DNA of 64,000 bases from Bacteroidales bacterium (GTDB lineage Bacteria; Bacteroidota; Bacteroidia; Bacteroidales; UBA932), in the NCBI GenBank assembly GCA_017455065.1, contig JAFTBU010000056.1, positions 43,741 to 107,740 on the forward strand. The letters are read 5' to 3'. The position numbers and the translations under genes were made by a program. Shown here piece by piece: positions 8,798 through 16,378 of the stretch (positions are counted from its first letter, which is position 1; each line of letters begins with the position of its first letter). Below the pieces are notes generated by a model that ran no database searches, was not told the DNA's origin, and was given only the letters and a program-made list of their open reading frames with translations.

Positions 8798-9767
8798 GTC
8801 CTACGAGTTTTTCGGCGAAACGGCGCAGGGCCTCGGTCTGGAGGACGGAGAGTCCCGCCCCGGACACGGCGTCTATCGCCCTGCGGCTGAATTCAAGTAT
8901 TTCGTATTTGGCATCCTCGTCCACTCCGAGGGCGGTGTACAGCTCTTTGACCGCTGCGATCTTGGCACGGCGCTGCTCGGGGGTGTCCACCGGCATGGCC
9001 ATGGCGGAGAGCAGGGCCTGCTTGTCCCCGGTCTTGGCGAAGGCGCGGGAGAGGAGCCAGGTCTTCTTGTCATTGACAATGTCGCCGCCTATGGGCTTTC
9101 CGAAGACTTTCTCGTCGCCGTAGGTGTCGAGGTAGTCGTCGGCTATCTGGAACGCCATGCCCAGCTCGTAGCCGTAGCGGTAGATGGCGTCGGCGACGGA
9201 GGCGGAGACCCCGGCCATCAAGGCGCCCATCTTGGCGGAGCAGGCCAGCAGGACCGCGGTCTTGAGGCCTATCATCTCGTTGTATTCATCCATCGAGACA
9301 TGCTCGCGGGATTCGAACTCCATGTCGAGCTGCTGGCCTTCGCAGACCTGGGAGGCGGTGGTGGAGAAAAGCTCCATCACCTTGGCGTGCACGGCGGCGG
9401 GGGCCTTGCAGATGCGTTTGTAGCTGTCTATGAGCATCACGTCTCCGGAGAGTATGGCGGTGTCTTCGTTCCATTTGGTCCAGACGGTGGGCATGCCGCG
9501 CCTCAGGGGCGAGCGGTCCATGATGTCGTCGTGGATGAGGGTGAAGGTGTGGAAGAGCTCGAGGGCCACTGCGGGCTCGGTCACTTCGCGGCTCACCCTG
9601 TTTTTGAAGAGGCCGTAAACACTGAGACAGAGCTTGGGGCGGATGCGTTTGCCGCCGATTTCGATCATATACCTGAGCGGGTCGTAGAGTCCTGCCGGCT
9701 CTTTGGTGAATTCAAGCTGCGAAAAGAGCTTTTCTACAAGTCTGTCAATAGTTTTTTCGTGTATCAT
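8787..9767 (-). CDS. Polyprenyl (short-chain type) diphosphate synthase
   Basis: 326 residues from ATG at 9767 (MIHEKTIDRL); a longer frame to 9845 would run into rsgA and lacks family similarity, so it is not used. Both aspartate-rich motifs are present: first motif DDIMD in LIHDDIMDRSPLRRG, second DDYLD. It condenses isopentenyl diphosphate with allylic diphosphates; the bulky-versus-small residues before the first motif (FHTFTLIHDD) resemble farnesyl/geranylgeranyl synthases of Bacteroidetes. A second, different synthase lies at 53429-54397. Chain length is not determined. Confidence 0.92.
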   Translation of the reverse strand: MIHEKTIDRLVEKLFSQLEFTKEPAGLYDPLRYMIEIGGKRIRPKLCLSVYGLFKNRVSREVTEPAVALELFHTFTLIHDDIMDRSPLRRGMPTVWTKWNEDTAILSGDVMLIDSYKRICKAPAAVHAKVMELFSTTASQVCEGQQLDMEFESREHVSMDEYNEMIGLKTAVLLACSAKMGALMAGVSASVADAIYRYGYELGMAFQIADDYLDTYGDEKVFGKPIGGDIVNDKKTWLLSRAFAKTGDKQALLSAMAMPVDTPEQRRAKIAAVKELYTALGVDEDAKYEILEFSRRAIDAVSGAGLSVLQTEALRRFAEKLVGRAK

Positions 9768-9786
9768 AGCGTGGCGATTATAGTCT

Positions 9787-10728
9787 TTATCTGAATTTTC
9801 CGTCTTCTTCGAGCATTCCGAGATACGAGGAATATCTCTCTGCACTTATCGTGCCTGCTTCGACGCCCTGCTTGACGGCGCAGCCGGGTTCGTGGGTGTG
9901 GGTGCAGGGGACGAAGCGGCAGTCGTCCGAAACCCGGAGCATCTCCGGGAAATATTTGGCTATCTCCTCCTTCTCCAGGTCCACCAGGCCGAAGCCGCGT
10001 AGTCCCGGGGAATCTATCATGTAGCCGCCGTGGGCAAGGGGGTACATCTCGTAGAGGGAGGTGGTGTGCCGGCCCTGCAGGTGGGCGTCGGAGATGAGTC
10101 CGACCTTGGGGTTAAGCCCGGAGTCCACGGCATGGATGAGGGAGGACTTGCCCACTCCGGATTCGCCGGAAAGCAGGCTAAGGCGGCCCCGGCAGAGCTC
10201 CCGGAGCTCATCTATTCCATCCCCGGTGCGGGCGGAGGTGCAGAGGACCCGGTATCCGGCGCCCTCGTAGATGCGCTTGAAAGCCTCCACCTCCTCGGGG
10301 ACCTCGCTGCCGTACATGTCCATCTTGTTCAGGACAATGACGGCGGGCACCCCGTACACTTCGCAGGTCACGAGCAGCCGGTCCAGGAAGGGCAGCTTGA
10401 TCTCGGGGAAATAGAGGGTCACCGCTATCAGGGCCTGGTCGAGGTTTGCGGCGATGACATGGCTGCGACGGGAAAGGTTGGTGGAGCGGCGGATGACGTA
10501 GTTGCGGCGGTCCTGCACCCCTGTGATCAGGGCCGGGTGCTCTTCGGTGGCCTCGCCGTCGAGCTCGTAGTCCACCCTGTCGCCGACGGCGACGGGATTG
10601 GTGGTGCCGCTGAGGTTGAGTCTCATCCTGCCCTTCAGCACGGCCGGGAAAAGATTCCACTCCGGCAGTTCACTCAGGATGTAGTGACTGCCGGAGTTTT
10701 TAACCACTGTGGCCGTTCCCTTTTTCAT
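9787..10728 (-). CDS. rsgA: Ribosome small-subunit-dependent GTPase A
   Basis: 313 residues. Circularly permuted GTPase that checks 30S maturation. Order: OB-fold (about 1-75, VAVGDRVDYEL), then the GTPase motifs in permuted order: LNKMD (G4), TSARTGDGIDEL (G5), GESGVGKSSLI (G1), GRHTTS (G2), DSPGLRGFGL (G3). The C-terminal zinc module shows CRFVPCTHTHEPGC. It begins the leftward run that ends with recO. A TATATTTG -7 element sits 5 bases upstream of the ATG, so the transcript would have almost no leader. Confidence 0.97.
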   Translation of the reverse strand: MKKGTATVVKNSGSHYILSELPEWNLFPAVLKGRMRLNLSGTTNPVAVGDRVDYELDGEATEEHPALITGVQDRRNYVIRRSTNLSRRSHVIAANLDQALIAVTLYFPEIKLPFLDRLLVTCEVYGVPAVIVLNKMDMYGSEVPEEVEAFKRIYEGAGYRVLCTSARTGDGIDELRELCRGRLSLLSGESGVGKSSLIHAVDSGLNPKVGLISDAHLQGRHTTSLYEMYPLAHGGYMIDSPGLRGFGLVDLEKEEIAKYFPEMLRVSDDCRFVPCTHTHEPGCAVKQGVEAGTISAERYSSYLGMLEEDGKFR

Positions 10729-10733
10729 CTTTA

Positions 10734-10741
10734 CAAATATA
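10734..10741 (-). promoter_or_regulatory. -7 element (TATATTTG) for rsgA run
   Basis: TATATTTG read leftward, matching the Bacteroidetes TAnnTTTG consensus, ends 5 bases before the rsgA ATG. The 48-base divergent gap also holds the MATE-gene promoter on the other strand. No experimental start site is known. Confidence 0.6.
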
Positions 10742-10763
10742 GGTTTTTATTGTGGAAAAAACT

Positions 10764-10771
10764 TAACTTTG
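10764..10771 (+). promoter_or_regulatory. -7 element (TAACTTTG) for MATE gene
   Basis: TAACTTTG matches TAnnTTTG and ends 5 bases before the proposed GTG start, implying a leaderless or nearly leaderless mRNA. This is the main support for the chosen start codon. Confidence 0.55.
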
Positions 10772-10776
10772 GAAAC

Positions 10777-12126
10777 GTGAACCGCTATCTCAACAAGGAA
10801 ATACTCAGGCTCTCCATCCCGAGTATACTTGCCAATCTGACCGTCCCCCTCGTGGGCATGGTCGATACAGCCGTCGCCGGGCATCTGCCCGTCAGCGGCG
10901 GCCTCGGAGCGGCGGAATTCATAGGCGGCATCTCGGTGGGCGCCCTGCTCTTCAACCTGCTGTACTGGAACTTCTTTTTCGTCAGGGCGAGCACGGCCGG
11001 GCTCACCGCCCAGGCCTTCGGCCGCGGGGACATGCAGGACTGCGCCAGGATACTCTGGCGGGGCCTGGTCATAAGCGTCGGCATCGCCCTGGCGCTGGTC
11101 ATTCTACAGTGGCCTATAGGGCATCTGGGGATGCTGCTCGTAAACAGCTCTCCCGAAGTGGCCCGGCTGGCCCTCACCTACTTTTTCATCCGCATCTGGG
11201 CAGGGCCTGCAAATCTGGCCCTGATGGCCCTGAGGGGCTGGTTCGTGGGGATGCAGGATTCGGTCAGCTCGATGCTCACCGACCTGGTGGTCAACGGAGT
11301 CAACATAGCCGCCAGCATCATACTCAGCCTCGGCATAGGTGGATGGGAGGGCCTCGGCTTCCCCGGCGTGGCCTGGGGCACCGTCGCGGCGCAGTACTCC
11401 GGTCTGTTGTTCGCTTCACTGGTGTGCGTATTCAAATACGGCAGGAAGGTGTTCGGAGGGGTCAAGCCCCTCGAGAGCCTCGGCGGCGACATGAGGGGCT
11501 TCGTCTCGATGAACGCCGACCTGATGCTCCGTTCCCTGGGCTTCACCGCCATCTACATGGGCTACACCACCATCGCCGCGAGATTCGGAAACGAACTGCT
11601 CGCCTGCTCGTCCATATTGATGAACATATTGCTCATATTCTCCTACTTCACCGACGGCTTCGCCTATGCGGGGGAAGCCCTCACAGGGCGTTTCATCGGG
11701 GCGGGAGACCGGCCGATGACCCGGCTGACTGTGCGCTATGTCTTCGGCTGGAGCATTGCCCTGGGAGTGCTTTTCATGGGGCTCTACCAATGGGGCGGCA
11801 TGCCTCTGGTGAGACTGCTCACGGATGATGCCGCCGTGGTGGAGGCATGCCGGGCCTACATCCCCTGGCTGGTGCTGATGCCCGTATTCGGCTGCGCCGC
11901 CTTCGCCTGGGACGGCATCTACGTCGGCGCCACCGCCGCCCGGGGGATAAGGAACGCCATGCTCGGGGCAGCCGTCGCATTCTTCGCGGTGTGGCTGCTG
12001 GGCTCGCGATTCACGGAGCTGCCGCAGGTGCGCATGCATGTGCTCCTGGCCGCATATTTTGCGCATCTGCTGATGCGTACGGTCTATCTGACAGTACGTT
12101 ATCCCAAGGATATATTGTCAAAATGA
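10777..12126 (+). CDS. MATE-family (DinF-like) multidrug/ion antiporter
   Basis: 449 residues from GTG 10777 (NRYLNKEILRLSIPSILANL). The frame is open far upstream across rsgA but no family sequence lies there, so the start near the promoter is preferred; no ATG is available at this point. About twelve membrane spans in two halves are visible, with the typical DTAVAGHL and GGISVGALLFNLLYWNF segments near the N-terminus and GEALTGRFIGAGD in the second half. It would export cationic compounds using a sodium or proton gradient; substrate unknown. Confidence 0.88.
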   Translation: MNRYLNKEILRLSIPSILANLTVPLVGMVDTAVAGHLPVSGGLGAAEFIGGISVGALLFNLLYWNFFFVRASTAGLTAQAFGRGDMQDCARILWRGLVISVGIALALVILQWPIGHLGMLLVNSSPEVARLALTYFFIRIWAGPANLALMALRGWFVGMQDSVSSMLTDLVVNGVNIAASIILSLGIGGWEGLGFPGVAWGTVAAQYSGLLFASLVCVFKYGRKVFGGVKPLESLGGDMRGFVSMNADLMLRSLGFTAIYMGYTTIAARFGNELLACSSILMNILLIFSYFTDGFAYAGEALTGRFIGAGDRPMTRLTVRYVFGWSIALGVLFMGLYQWGGMPLVRLLTDDAAVVEACRAYIPWLVLMPVFGCAAFAWDGIYVGATAARGIRNAMLGAAVAFFAVWLLGSRFTELPQVRMHVLLAAYFAHLLMRTVYLTVRYPKDILSK

Positions 12127-12128
12127 CT

Positions 12129-12136
12129 TACCTTTG
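12129..12136 (+). promoter_or_regulatory. -7 element (TACCTTTG) for RNase R gene
   Basis: TACCTTTG overlaps the last base region after the MATE stop and lies 9 bases before the ATG at 12146. It supports that ATG over an upstream in-frame TTG at 12134, which would be inside the promoter. Confidence 0.6.
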
Positions 12137-12145
12137 CACTCGTAT

Positions 12146-14197
12146 ATGAGAAACAAGAATAAAACGAAGGGTTCCCGCAGTCAGAGAAAGGGGAACCACA
12201 GCGGGAGAAAGGTTTTCCCGCAGGTGACGGGCCGCGTCCAGATGACGCGCGAGGGCTATATTTTCGTCCTGCCCGAAGACGGACAGCAGTCCGGAGACAT
12301 CTATGTCAAGGCGGCCAAGACCCGCAACGCCCTGGACGGGGATCTCGTCAGGGTGGCGGTGACCAAGGAGAAGCCGACCAACGCCGTGGCCAAGGCAGGC
12401 GCCAGGCCCACCGGCAAGGAGATGAGGCGCGAGGGCGAGGTGATAGAGATACTGGAGCGTTCAGGCAAGCAGTTCGTGGGTTTCCTGCATTTCGTGGGGG
12501 CCCAGGCATGGGTGCTCATGCAGAGCAAGAACATGCCCTACGACATCATGATAGACCAGCAGCAGGCTCTCGACATGGGCGGAAAGCCCGGTATGAAGGT
12601 AGCCGTGGTGGTGGACAAATGGGAAAGGCGCGACAGCGCTCCCGTGGGGCATCTGACCGACGTACTCGGCATGCCCGGGGACAATGACACCGAGATGCAC
12701 GCCATCCTGGCGGAGTTCAACCTCCCCTACCGTTTCGAGCCGGAGGTGGAGAACGCCGCGGACGGCATACCCGAGGAGATCACCGCCCAGGACCTCAAGG
12801 GCCGCAAGGATTTCAGGGACACCCTGACATTCACCATCGACCCGGCGGACGCCAAGGACTTCGACGACGCCATTTCCTTCAAGAAGCTCCAGAACGGCCA
12901 CTATGAGGTGGGCGTGCACATAGCCGATGTATCCTACTATGTCAAGCCCGGCACAGCCGTGGACAAGGAGGCCCGCGAGAGGGGCACTTCCGTGTACCTG
13001 GTGGACCGTACGGTGCCCATGCTGCCCGAGAAGCTTTGCAACAAGCTCTGCTCCCTTCGTCCTGACGAGGACAAGCTATGCTTTTCCACTGTGTTCGAGA
13101 TGACGCCCAAGGCGGAGGTCAAGGAGCGCTGGATAGGCCGCACGGTCATCCGCTCAAACCACCGCTTCAGCTATGAGCAGGCCCAGGAGGTCATCGATGC
13201 CGGGGAGGAAGCTCCCGCAAGCGAGATCAATGAGGCCATACTCACCCTCAACGCTATGGCGGCCAAGATGAAGGCCCGCCGCGTAAAGGCCGGAGCCATT
13301 TCGTTCGACAGGCCCGAGATGAAGGTGGAGGTGGACGAAAAGGGCAAGCCGGTCAATGTCTATGAAAAGATTTCCAAGGAGGCCAACTGGCTCATCGAGG
13401 AGTTCATGCTCCTGGCCAACAAGACTGTCGCGGAGTACATCGCGACGGACGGCCGGATGAACGGGGTGGCATCCAAGAAAGCCAAGACTTTCGTGTACCG
13501 TGTCCACGACCTGCCCAACACCGAGAAGCTCGAGGGTCTGAGGGATTTCGCGGGCAATTTCGGCTACAAGATGCAGGACAAGCTCGAGGGCCGCGAGGCG
13601 GCGCGTTCGATCAACGCCCTGTTGGAGCAGGCCAAGGAGAAGCCCGAGTTCGCCGCGTTCGAAGACATAGCCCTGCGTTCGATGGCCAAGGCTTACTACA
13701 GCACTGACAATATCGGCCACTACGGCCTCGCATTCGACTTTTATACACATTTCACTTCCCCTATCCGCCGTTATCCGGATACCATGGTCCACCGTCTGCT
13801 GGGGGCATACCTCGCCGGCGGAGAGAGCCGTGACAAGGCCAAGTTCGAGCTGGAGTGCCAGCATGCTTCCGAGAGGGAGCAGGTGGCGGCCGACGCCGAG
13901 AGGGCATCTGTCAAGTACAAGCTCGTGGAGTTCATGATGGACAAGGAGGGGCAGGAGTTCGACGGGCATATCTCCGGTGTCACCGAGTGGGGCATGTATG
14001 TGGAGATAGAGCCGACGAAGATCGAGGGTATGGTGTCCCTGAGGGATATACGCTCGGATTATTTCGAGTTCGATGAGGCTCATTACCGTGTGGTGGGCAA
14101 GCGTACGCGCAAGGTCTACCGCCTGGGTGACCCTGTCCGCATCAGGGTGAAGAAGGCCAATCTGGAGCAGAAGCTGCTTGATTACGAGCTCGTGTGA
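12146..14197 (+). CDS. rnr: Ribonuclease R (RNase II/RNB family)
   Basis: 683 residues; processive 3'-5' exoribonuclease that degrades structured RNA. A basic N-terminal tail (KNKTKGSRSQRKG) precedes cold-shock/OB domains (about 25-200), the RNB catalytic domain with DPADAKDFDDA at about 232-242 containing the metal-binding aspartates, the FTSPIRRYPD block near residue 540, and a C-terminal S1 domain (GHISGVTEWGMYVEIE). The ATG at 12146 follows the promoter closely. manA begins at the last base of the stop codon, so the two are likely co-transcribed. Confidence 0.95.
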   Translation: MRNKNKTKGSRSQRKGNHSGRKVFPQVTGRVQMTREGYIFVLPEDGQQSGDIYVKAAKTRNALDGDLVRVAVTKEKPTNAVAKAGARPTGKEMRREGEVIEILERSGKQFVGFLHFVGAQAWVLMQSKNMPYDIMIDQQQALDMGGKPGMKVAVVVDKWERRDSAPVGHLTDVLGMPGDNDTEMHAILAEFNLPYRFEPEVENAADGIPEEITAQDLKGRKDFRDTLTFTIDPADAKDFDDAISFKKLQNGHYEVGVHIADVSYYVKPGTAVDKEARERGTSVYLVDRTVPMLPEKLCNKLCSLRPDEDKLCFSTVFEMTPKAEVKERWIGRTVIRSNHRFSYEQAQEVIDAGEEAPASEINEAILTLNAMAAKMKARRVKAGAISFDRPEMKVEVDEKGKPVNVYEKISKEANWLIEEFMLLANKTVAEYIATDGRMNGVASKKAKTFVYRVHDLPNTEKLEGLRDFAGNFGYKMQDKLEGREAARSINALLEQAKEKPEFAAFEDIALRSMAKAYYSTDNIGHYGLAFDFYTHFTSPIRRYPDTMVHRLLGAYLAGGESRDKAKFELECQHASEREQVAADAERASVKYKLVEFMMDKEGQEFDGHISGVTEWGMYVEIEPTKIEGMVSLRDIRSDYFEFDEAHYRVVGKRTRKVYRLGDPVRIRVKKANLEQKLLDYELV

Positions 14198-15258
14198 TGT
14201 ACAAGTTTGCTCCCATATTGAAGACTATGGTCTGGGGCACCGAGAGTTGGGTGCTTTCGGGGGTGCCCGGCAGTGAGTCGGTGGTCTCCGAGGGGCCCGA
14301 TGCCGGGAGGGGGCTCAATGACATTTGGGCTGCTTGCATGGCCCCTGCCAGCGCCGGGTCCCCTGCGGCTTCCGGCTCGCTGAACAGAGGGACAATGCTC
14401 CCCGGAAGCCCAGGGGGCACCGGCGCGCTGAACAGAGGGACAATGCCCCCCGGCAGCCCAGGGGACACCGGCGCGGAGTTTCCGCTGCTGATAAAGTTTA
14501 TCGACGCGAAGCGGGATCTGAGCATACAGGTACACCCGGACGACGAGCTGGCGATGCGCCGCCACGGCTGCAACGGCAAGAGCGAGATGTGGTACATCAT
14601 CGGGGCGGAGAAAGACGCCCACCTGCTGTGCGGCCTGAAGGAAAAGATCAGCCCGGAGGAGTACGCCCGACTGGTGGAGGAAGACAGGATCACGGAGGTG
14701 CTGTGCGACTACAAAGTAGCCCCCGGAGACGTATTCTACCTGCCCGCCGGACGCATCCACGCCATCTGCGGAGGCTGCTACCTCGCTGAGATACAGCAGA
14801 CCTCCGACATCACCTACCGCATCTACGACTACGGCCGTCCCGGACTGGACGGCAAGCCCCGGCAGCTCCACACCGAGCTTGCCAAGGAGGCAATAGACTA
14901 CAGCGTGCTGCCGGACTACCGGACCAGCTACGCCCCGGTGGAAGAAGGGACTTCGGAGCTTGTCCGCTGCCCCCACTTCACCACCTCCCTGCACCGGTAC
15001 TCCCGCCCGGCGACCCTTTCCGCCGAAGGCTGCGGAGACTTCCTCATTGTCATAGGAATCGAAGGGGAAGCCCTCCTGCGCCCCTGCGGGCCCGGTACCA
15101 TGGCGCCCTCGCAGGCCCTTCCCGGCGGCCAGACGGACCGCTCCGCACTGACCCTGCGCCCCGGCGAAGCCGTCCTCGTCCCCACCGCCGACGCCCCCCT
15201 CGAAATCATCCCCACCGGCACCGCTCCCCGCGTCACCCTCCTCACCACGCACCTTTAA
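14197..15258 (+). CDS. manA: Mannose-6-phosphate isomerase, class I
   Basis: 353 residues; interconverts mannose-6-phosphate and fructose-6-phosphate in the cytoplasm with one zinc. Zinc ligand regions are visible: QVHPDDE (Gln and His), EMWYII (Glu) and GRIHAICGG (His). Start ATG 14197 overlaps the RNase R stop (TGATG). Relative to Bacteroidales homologues two in-frame additions stand out. One lies at about residues 50-95, replacing a short loop before EFPLLIKFIDAK, and contains two 16-residue copies of LNRGTM-PGSPG-TGA. The other is about 18 residues near 15083-15140, between LLRP and LTLRPGEAVLVP. Both avoid the catalytic residues. Confidence 0.93.
   Translation: MYKFAPILKTMVWGTESWVLSGVPGSESVVSEGPDAGRGLNDIWAACMAPASAGSPAASGSLNRGTMLPGSPGGTGALNRGTMPPGSPGDTGAEFPLLIKFIDAKRDLSIQVHPDDELAMRRHGCNGKSEMWYIIGAEKDAHLLCGLKEKISPEEYARLVEEDRITEVLCDYKVAPGDVFYLPAGRIHAICGGCYLAEIQQTSDITYRIYDYGRPGLDGKPRQLHTELAKEAIDYSVLPDYRTSYAPVEEGTSELVRCPHFTTSLHRYSRPATLSAEGCGDFLIVIGIEGEALLRPCGPGTMAPSQALPGGQTDRSALTLRPGEAVLVPTADAPLEIIPTGTAPRVTLLTTHL
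14380..14475 (+). repeat. Two 48-base in-frame tandem repeats in manA sharing a loop core with uvrA
   Basis: Units 14380-14427 and 14428-14475, nearly identical. Each carries AACAGAGGGACAA read in the same frame (NRGT). The first copy lies between GGCTTCCGG (14368-14376) and its complement CCGGAAGCC (14402-14410); the second between GGGGGCA (14413-14419) and TGCCCCC (14444-14450). The stems thus differ while the loop core is kept, as in the uvrA insertion. Confidence 0.85.
15083..15115 (+). repeat. Second palindromic in-frame insertion in manA
   Basis: CCTGCG at 15083-15088 pairs with CGCAGG at 15110-15115, and an inner GGGC/GCCC adds to the stem. It encodes part of an 18-residue loop absent from typical homologues (judged from family pattern). 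It does not contain the AACAGAGGGACAA core, so it may be unrelated to the other insertion. Confidence 0.4.
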
Positions 15259-15263
15259 AAGAC

Positions 15264-15292
15264 GCGGCGGGGGCACGCCCCCCCGCTGCCGC
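15264..15292 (+). terminator. GC-rich hairpin after manA, possible terminator
   Basis: GCGGC plus GGGGGC pairs with GCCCCC and GCCGC around a very short loop, 6 bases after the manA stop. There is no U-run after it, so it is a weak candidate for factor-independent termination. Confidence 0.35.
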
Positions 15293-15413
15293 AGGGCATA
15301 TATTGCGGCGGCGGGCTCCTCCGAAATGCACCACGGCTGCGCCCTGGCAGCATCCCAGGCCGGTACGGCCCCGGTTCCATCACCTTAAGGGCGCTGCTTT
15401 ACCGGTACTGCCG

Positions 15414-15564
15414 TTAATAAACTCGCCGGGAGCACGACCCCCTCCCAGATTGCACTGTAGGGCACCACCGTGCTCCAGGTGTCGGGTCGGAGCCGAGACC
15501 TGGAGCGCTACCCCCTCCTGGAGGCCCTTCTGTGGCACCCCCGTGCTCCCGAGATGTTCATTAA
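15414..15564. repeat. Twin-hairpin unit A
   Basis: Outer arms 15414-15436 and 15542-15564 are complementary over 18 of 23 positions (end GGGAGCACG / CGTGCTCCC). Two inner copies follow each other: GGAGCAC...GTGCTCC (15429-15476) and GGAGCGC...GTGCTCC (15502-15549). A central palindrome CTCCAGGT (15473-15480) / ACCTGGAG (15498-15505) allows an alternative cross-shaped fold. Cores: CTGTAGGGCACC at 15455-15466 and CTGGAGGCCC at 15518-15527. Confidence 0.8.
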
Positions 15565-15587
15565 GGGGCAACTCGAACATCAAGGAT

Positions 15588-15742
15588 CAACCCGAAATTC
15601 AGAGGCACGCCGTACCCCCGATAGAAGCCGCTAGAAGCGGGGTCGGCTTGCTTTCCGCCACCATTTGGCCCTCGGAAGGCAAGCCGATACCCCCTGGAGG
15701 GCCCTGGGAGGCATGGTGGCTGTCCTTCTGAATTTCGGGTTG
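15588..15742. repeat. Twin-hairpin unit B
   Basis: Perfect 16-base outer arms: CAACCCGAAATTCAGA at 15588-15603 and its complement at 15727-15742. The centre is another palindrome, GTCGGCTTG..TTCCG (15642-15657) with CGGAAGGCAAGCCGAT (15673-15688). Core TGGAGGGCC at 15695-15703; a degenerate sister core with ACCCCC and AGAAGC is at 15614-15640. Confidence 0.85.
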
Positions 15743-15755
15743 GCGGTTTCGACAT

Positions 15756-15887
15756 TCGTCAGCCCGGCGAACCCCCAACAGAAGTGCCTGGAAGCAAGGG
15801 TGCCCGGGCTGACGAGGTCTAACTGGGGGCGTCAGCCCACCGGAACCCCTCTGGAGGGCCGTAGGAGCCATGGTCGGTGGGTTGACG
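15756..15887. repeat. Twin-hairpin unit C
   Basis: First hairpin: TCGTCAGCCCGG (15756-15767) with a perfect 12-base complement at 15804-15815. Second hairpin: CGTCAGCCCACCG (15830-15842) with CGGTGGGTTGACG (15875-15887), the one difference being a G-T wobble. The outermost ATTCGTCA / TGACGAAT can also pair with each other. Core TGGAGGGCC at 15852-15860. Confidence 0.85.
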
Positions 15888-15917
15888 AATTTCATAATCG
15901 TCCGGAGAAGCGTGCAT

Positions 15918-16077
15918 CGCATTTTGTAATTTTGTGGCCAGCCGGATATGGCTCTGAGGGCCGTGGAAGGCCGATCGGGCTGGCCGCAGAGCCTTTCAAA
16001 ACCTGTTGCGGCCAGCGGAATATGCCCTGTAGGGCACTGGGAGGCCGATTGGGCTGGCCGCAAAATTACAAAATGCG
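15918..16077. repeat. Twin-hairpin unit D
   Basis: Outer arms 15918-15943 and 16052-16077 are complementary over 25 of 26 bases, the exception being a G-T pair; they include CGCATTTTGTAATTTTG. Each half also forms its own hairpin (GGCCAGCC/GGCTGGCC in the left half, GCGGCCAGC/GCTGGCCGC in the right half). The two halves share GGAGGCCGAT-type sequence and cores CTGAGGGCC (15954-15962) and CTGTAGGGC (16027-16035). Confidence 0.88.
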
Positions 16078-16140
16078 GTGCAGGGCCGTACCGGCCTGAA
16101 ACGCCGACCGACTGCAGAGGAGGGCGCGCAACCAAGGGCA

Positions 16141-16268
16141 CTCGCCGCCGCAGTATGCGCGATGCGGCGGCGAGCTACGCCAGGGCACCACCGCCGCGCG
16201 ATGGCGAAGCGCGGCGGTTACGGGCGGGCTGCGGTGGACTCCATCGAACGGTCCTCCTCGCCCGCCCG
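16141..16268. repeat. Three consecutive perfect GC hairpins (E, F, G)
   Basis: E: CTCGCCGCCGCA (16141-16152) with its complement at 16163-16174. F: CCGCCGCGC (16191-16199) with GCGCGGCGG (16209-16217). G: CGGGCGGGC (16221-16229) with GCCCGCCCG (16260-16268). The sequence AGGGCACCACC just before F also occurs in unit A (15459-15469). Confidence 0.8.
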
Positions 16269-16292
16269 TTGCTCTCGGGTGCCGGGATTGGT

Positions 16293-16378
16293 GCTCCTAC
16301 CGTCCATAAATCGGGGACGGTGGGAGCGATAGAGGCGGGAAACGCGCCTTCCCCATAGAATTTGGGGACGGTAGGAGC
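16293..16378. repeat. Hairpin H with two alternative right arms
   Basis: GCTCCTACCGTCC (16293-16305) can pair with GGACGGTGGGAGC (16315-16327, one G-T type change) or with the perfect complement GGACGGTAGGAGC (16366-16378). The two right arms are part of a direct repeat of about 27 bases (CCATA..GGGGACGGT.GGAGCGA). Confidence 0.8.

Noticed and set aside
10030-10776. Upstream extension of the MATE gene
   Set aside because: Antisense of rsgA and upstream of a clear promoter element.
14380-14475. manA as a pseudogene because of the odd insertion
   Set aside because: The frame is intact, all zinc-ligand motifs are present and the insertion replaces a variable loop.
15414-16077. Possible CRISPR array
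   Set aside because: The units are about 130-160 bases, internally palindromic and lack identical short repeats with unique spacers; no cas gene is nearby.
15414-16077. Possible integron attC cassette array
   Set aside because: No integrase gene, no cassette genes between units, and the core sites do not show the attC end motifs.
15303-16358. Open frames of 60-180 codons on both strands in the hairpin-rich region
   Set aside because: They run through palindromes, have no start signals or family resemblance and mirror each other on both strands, as expected from GC-rich inverted repeats.
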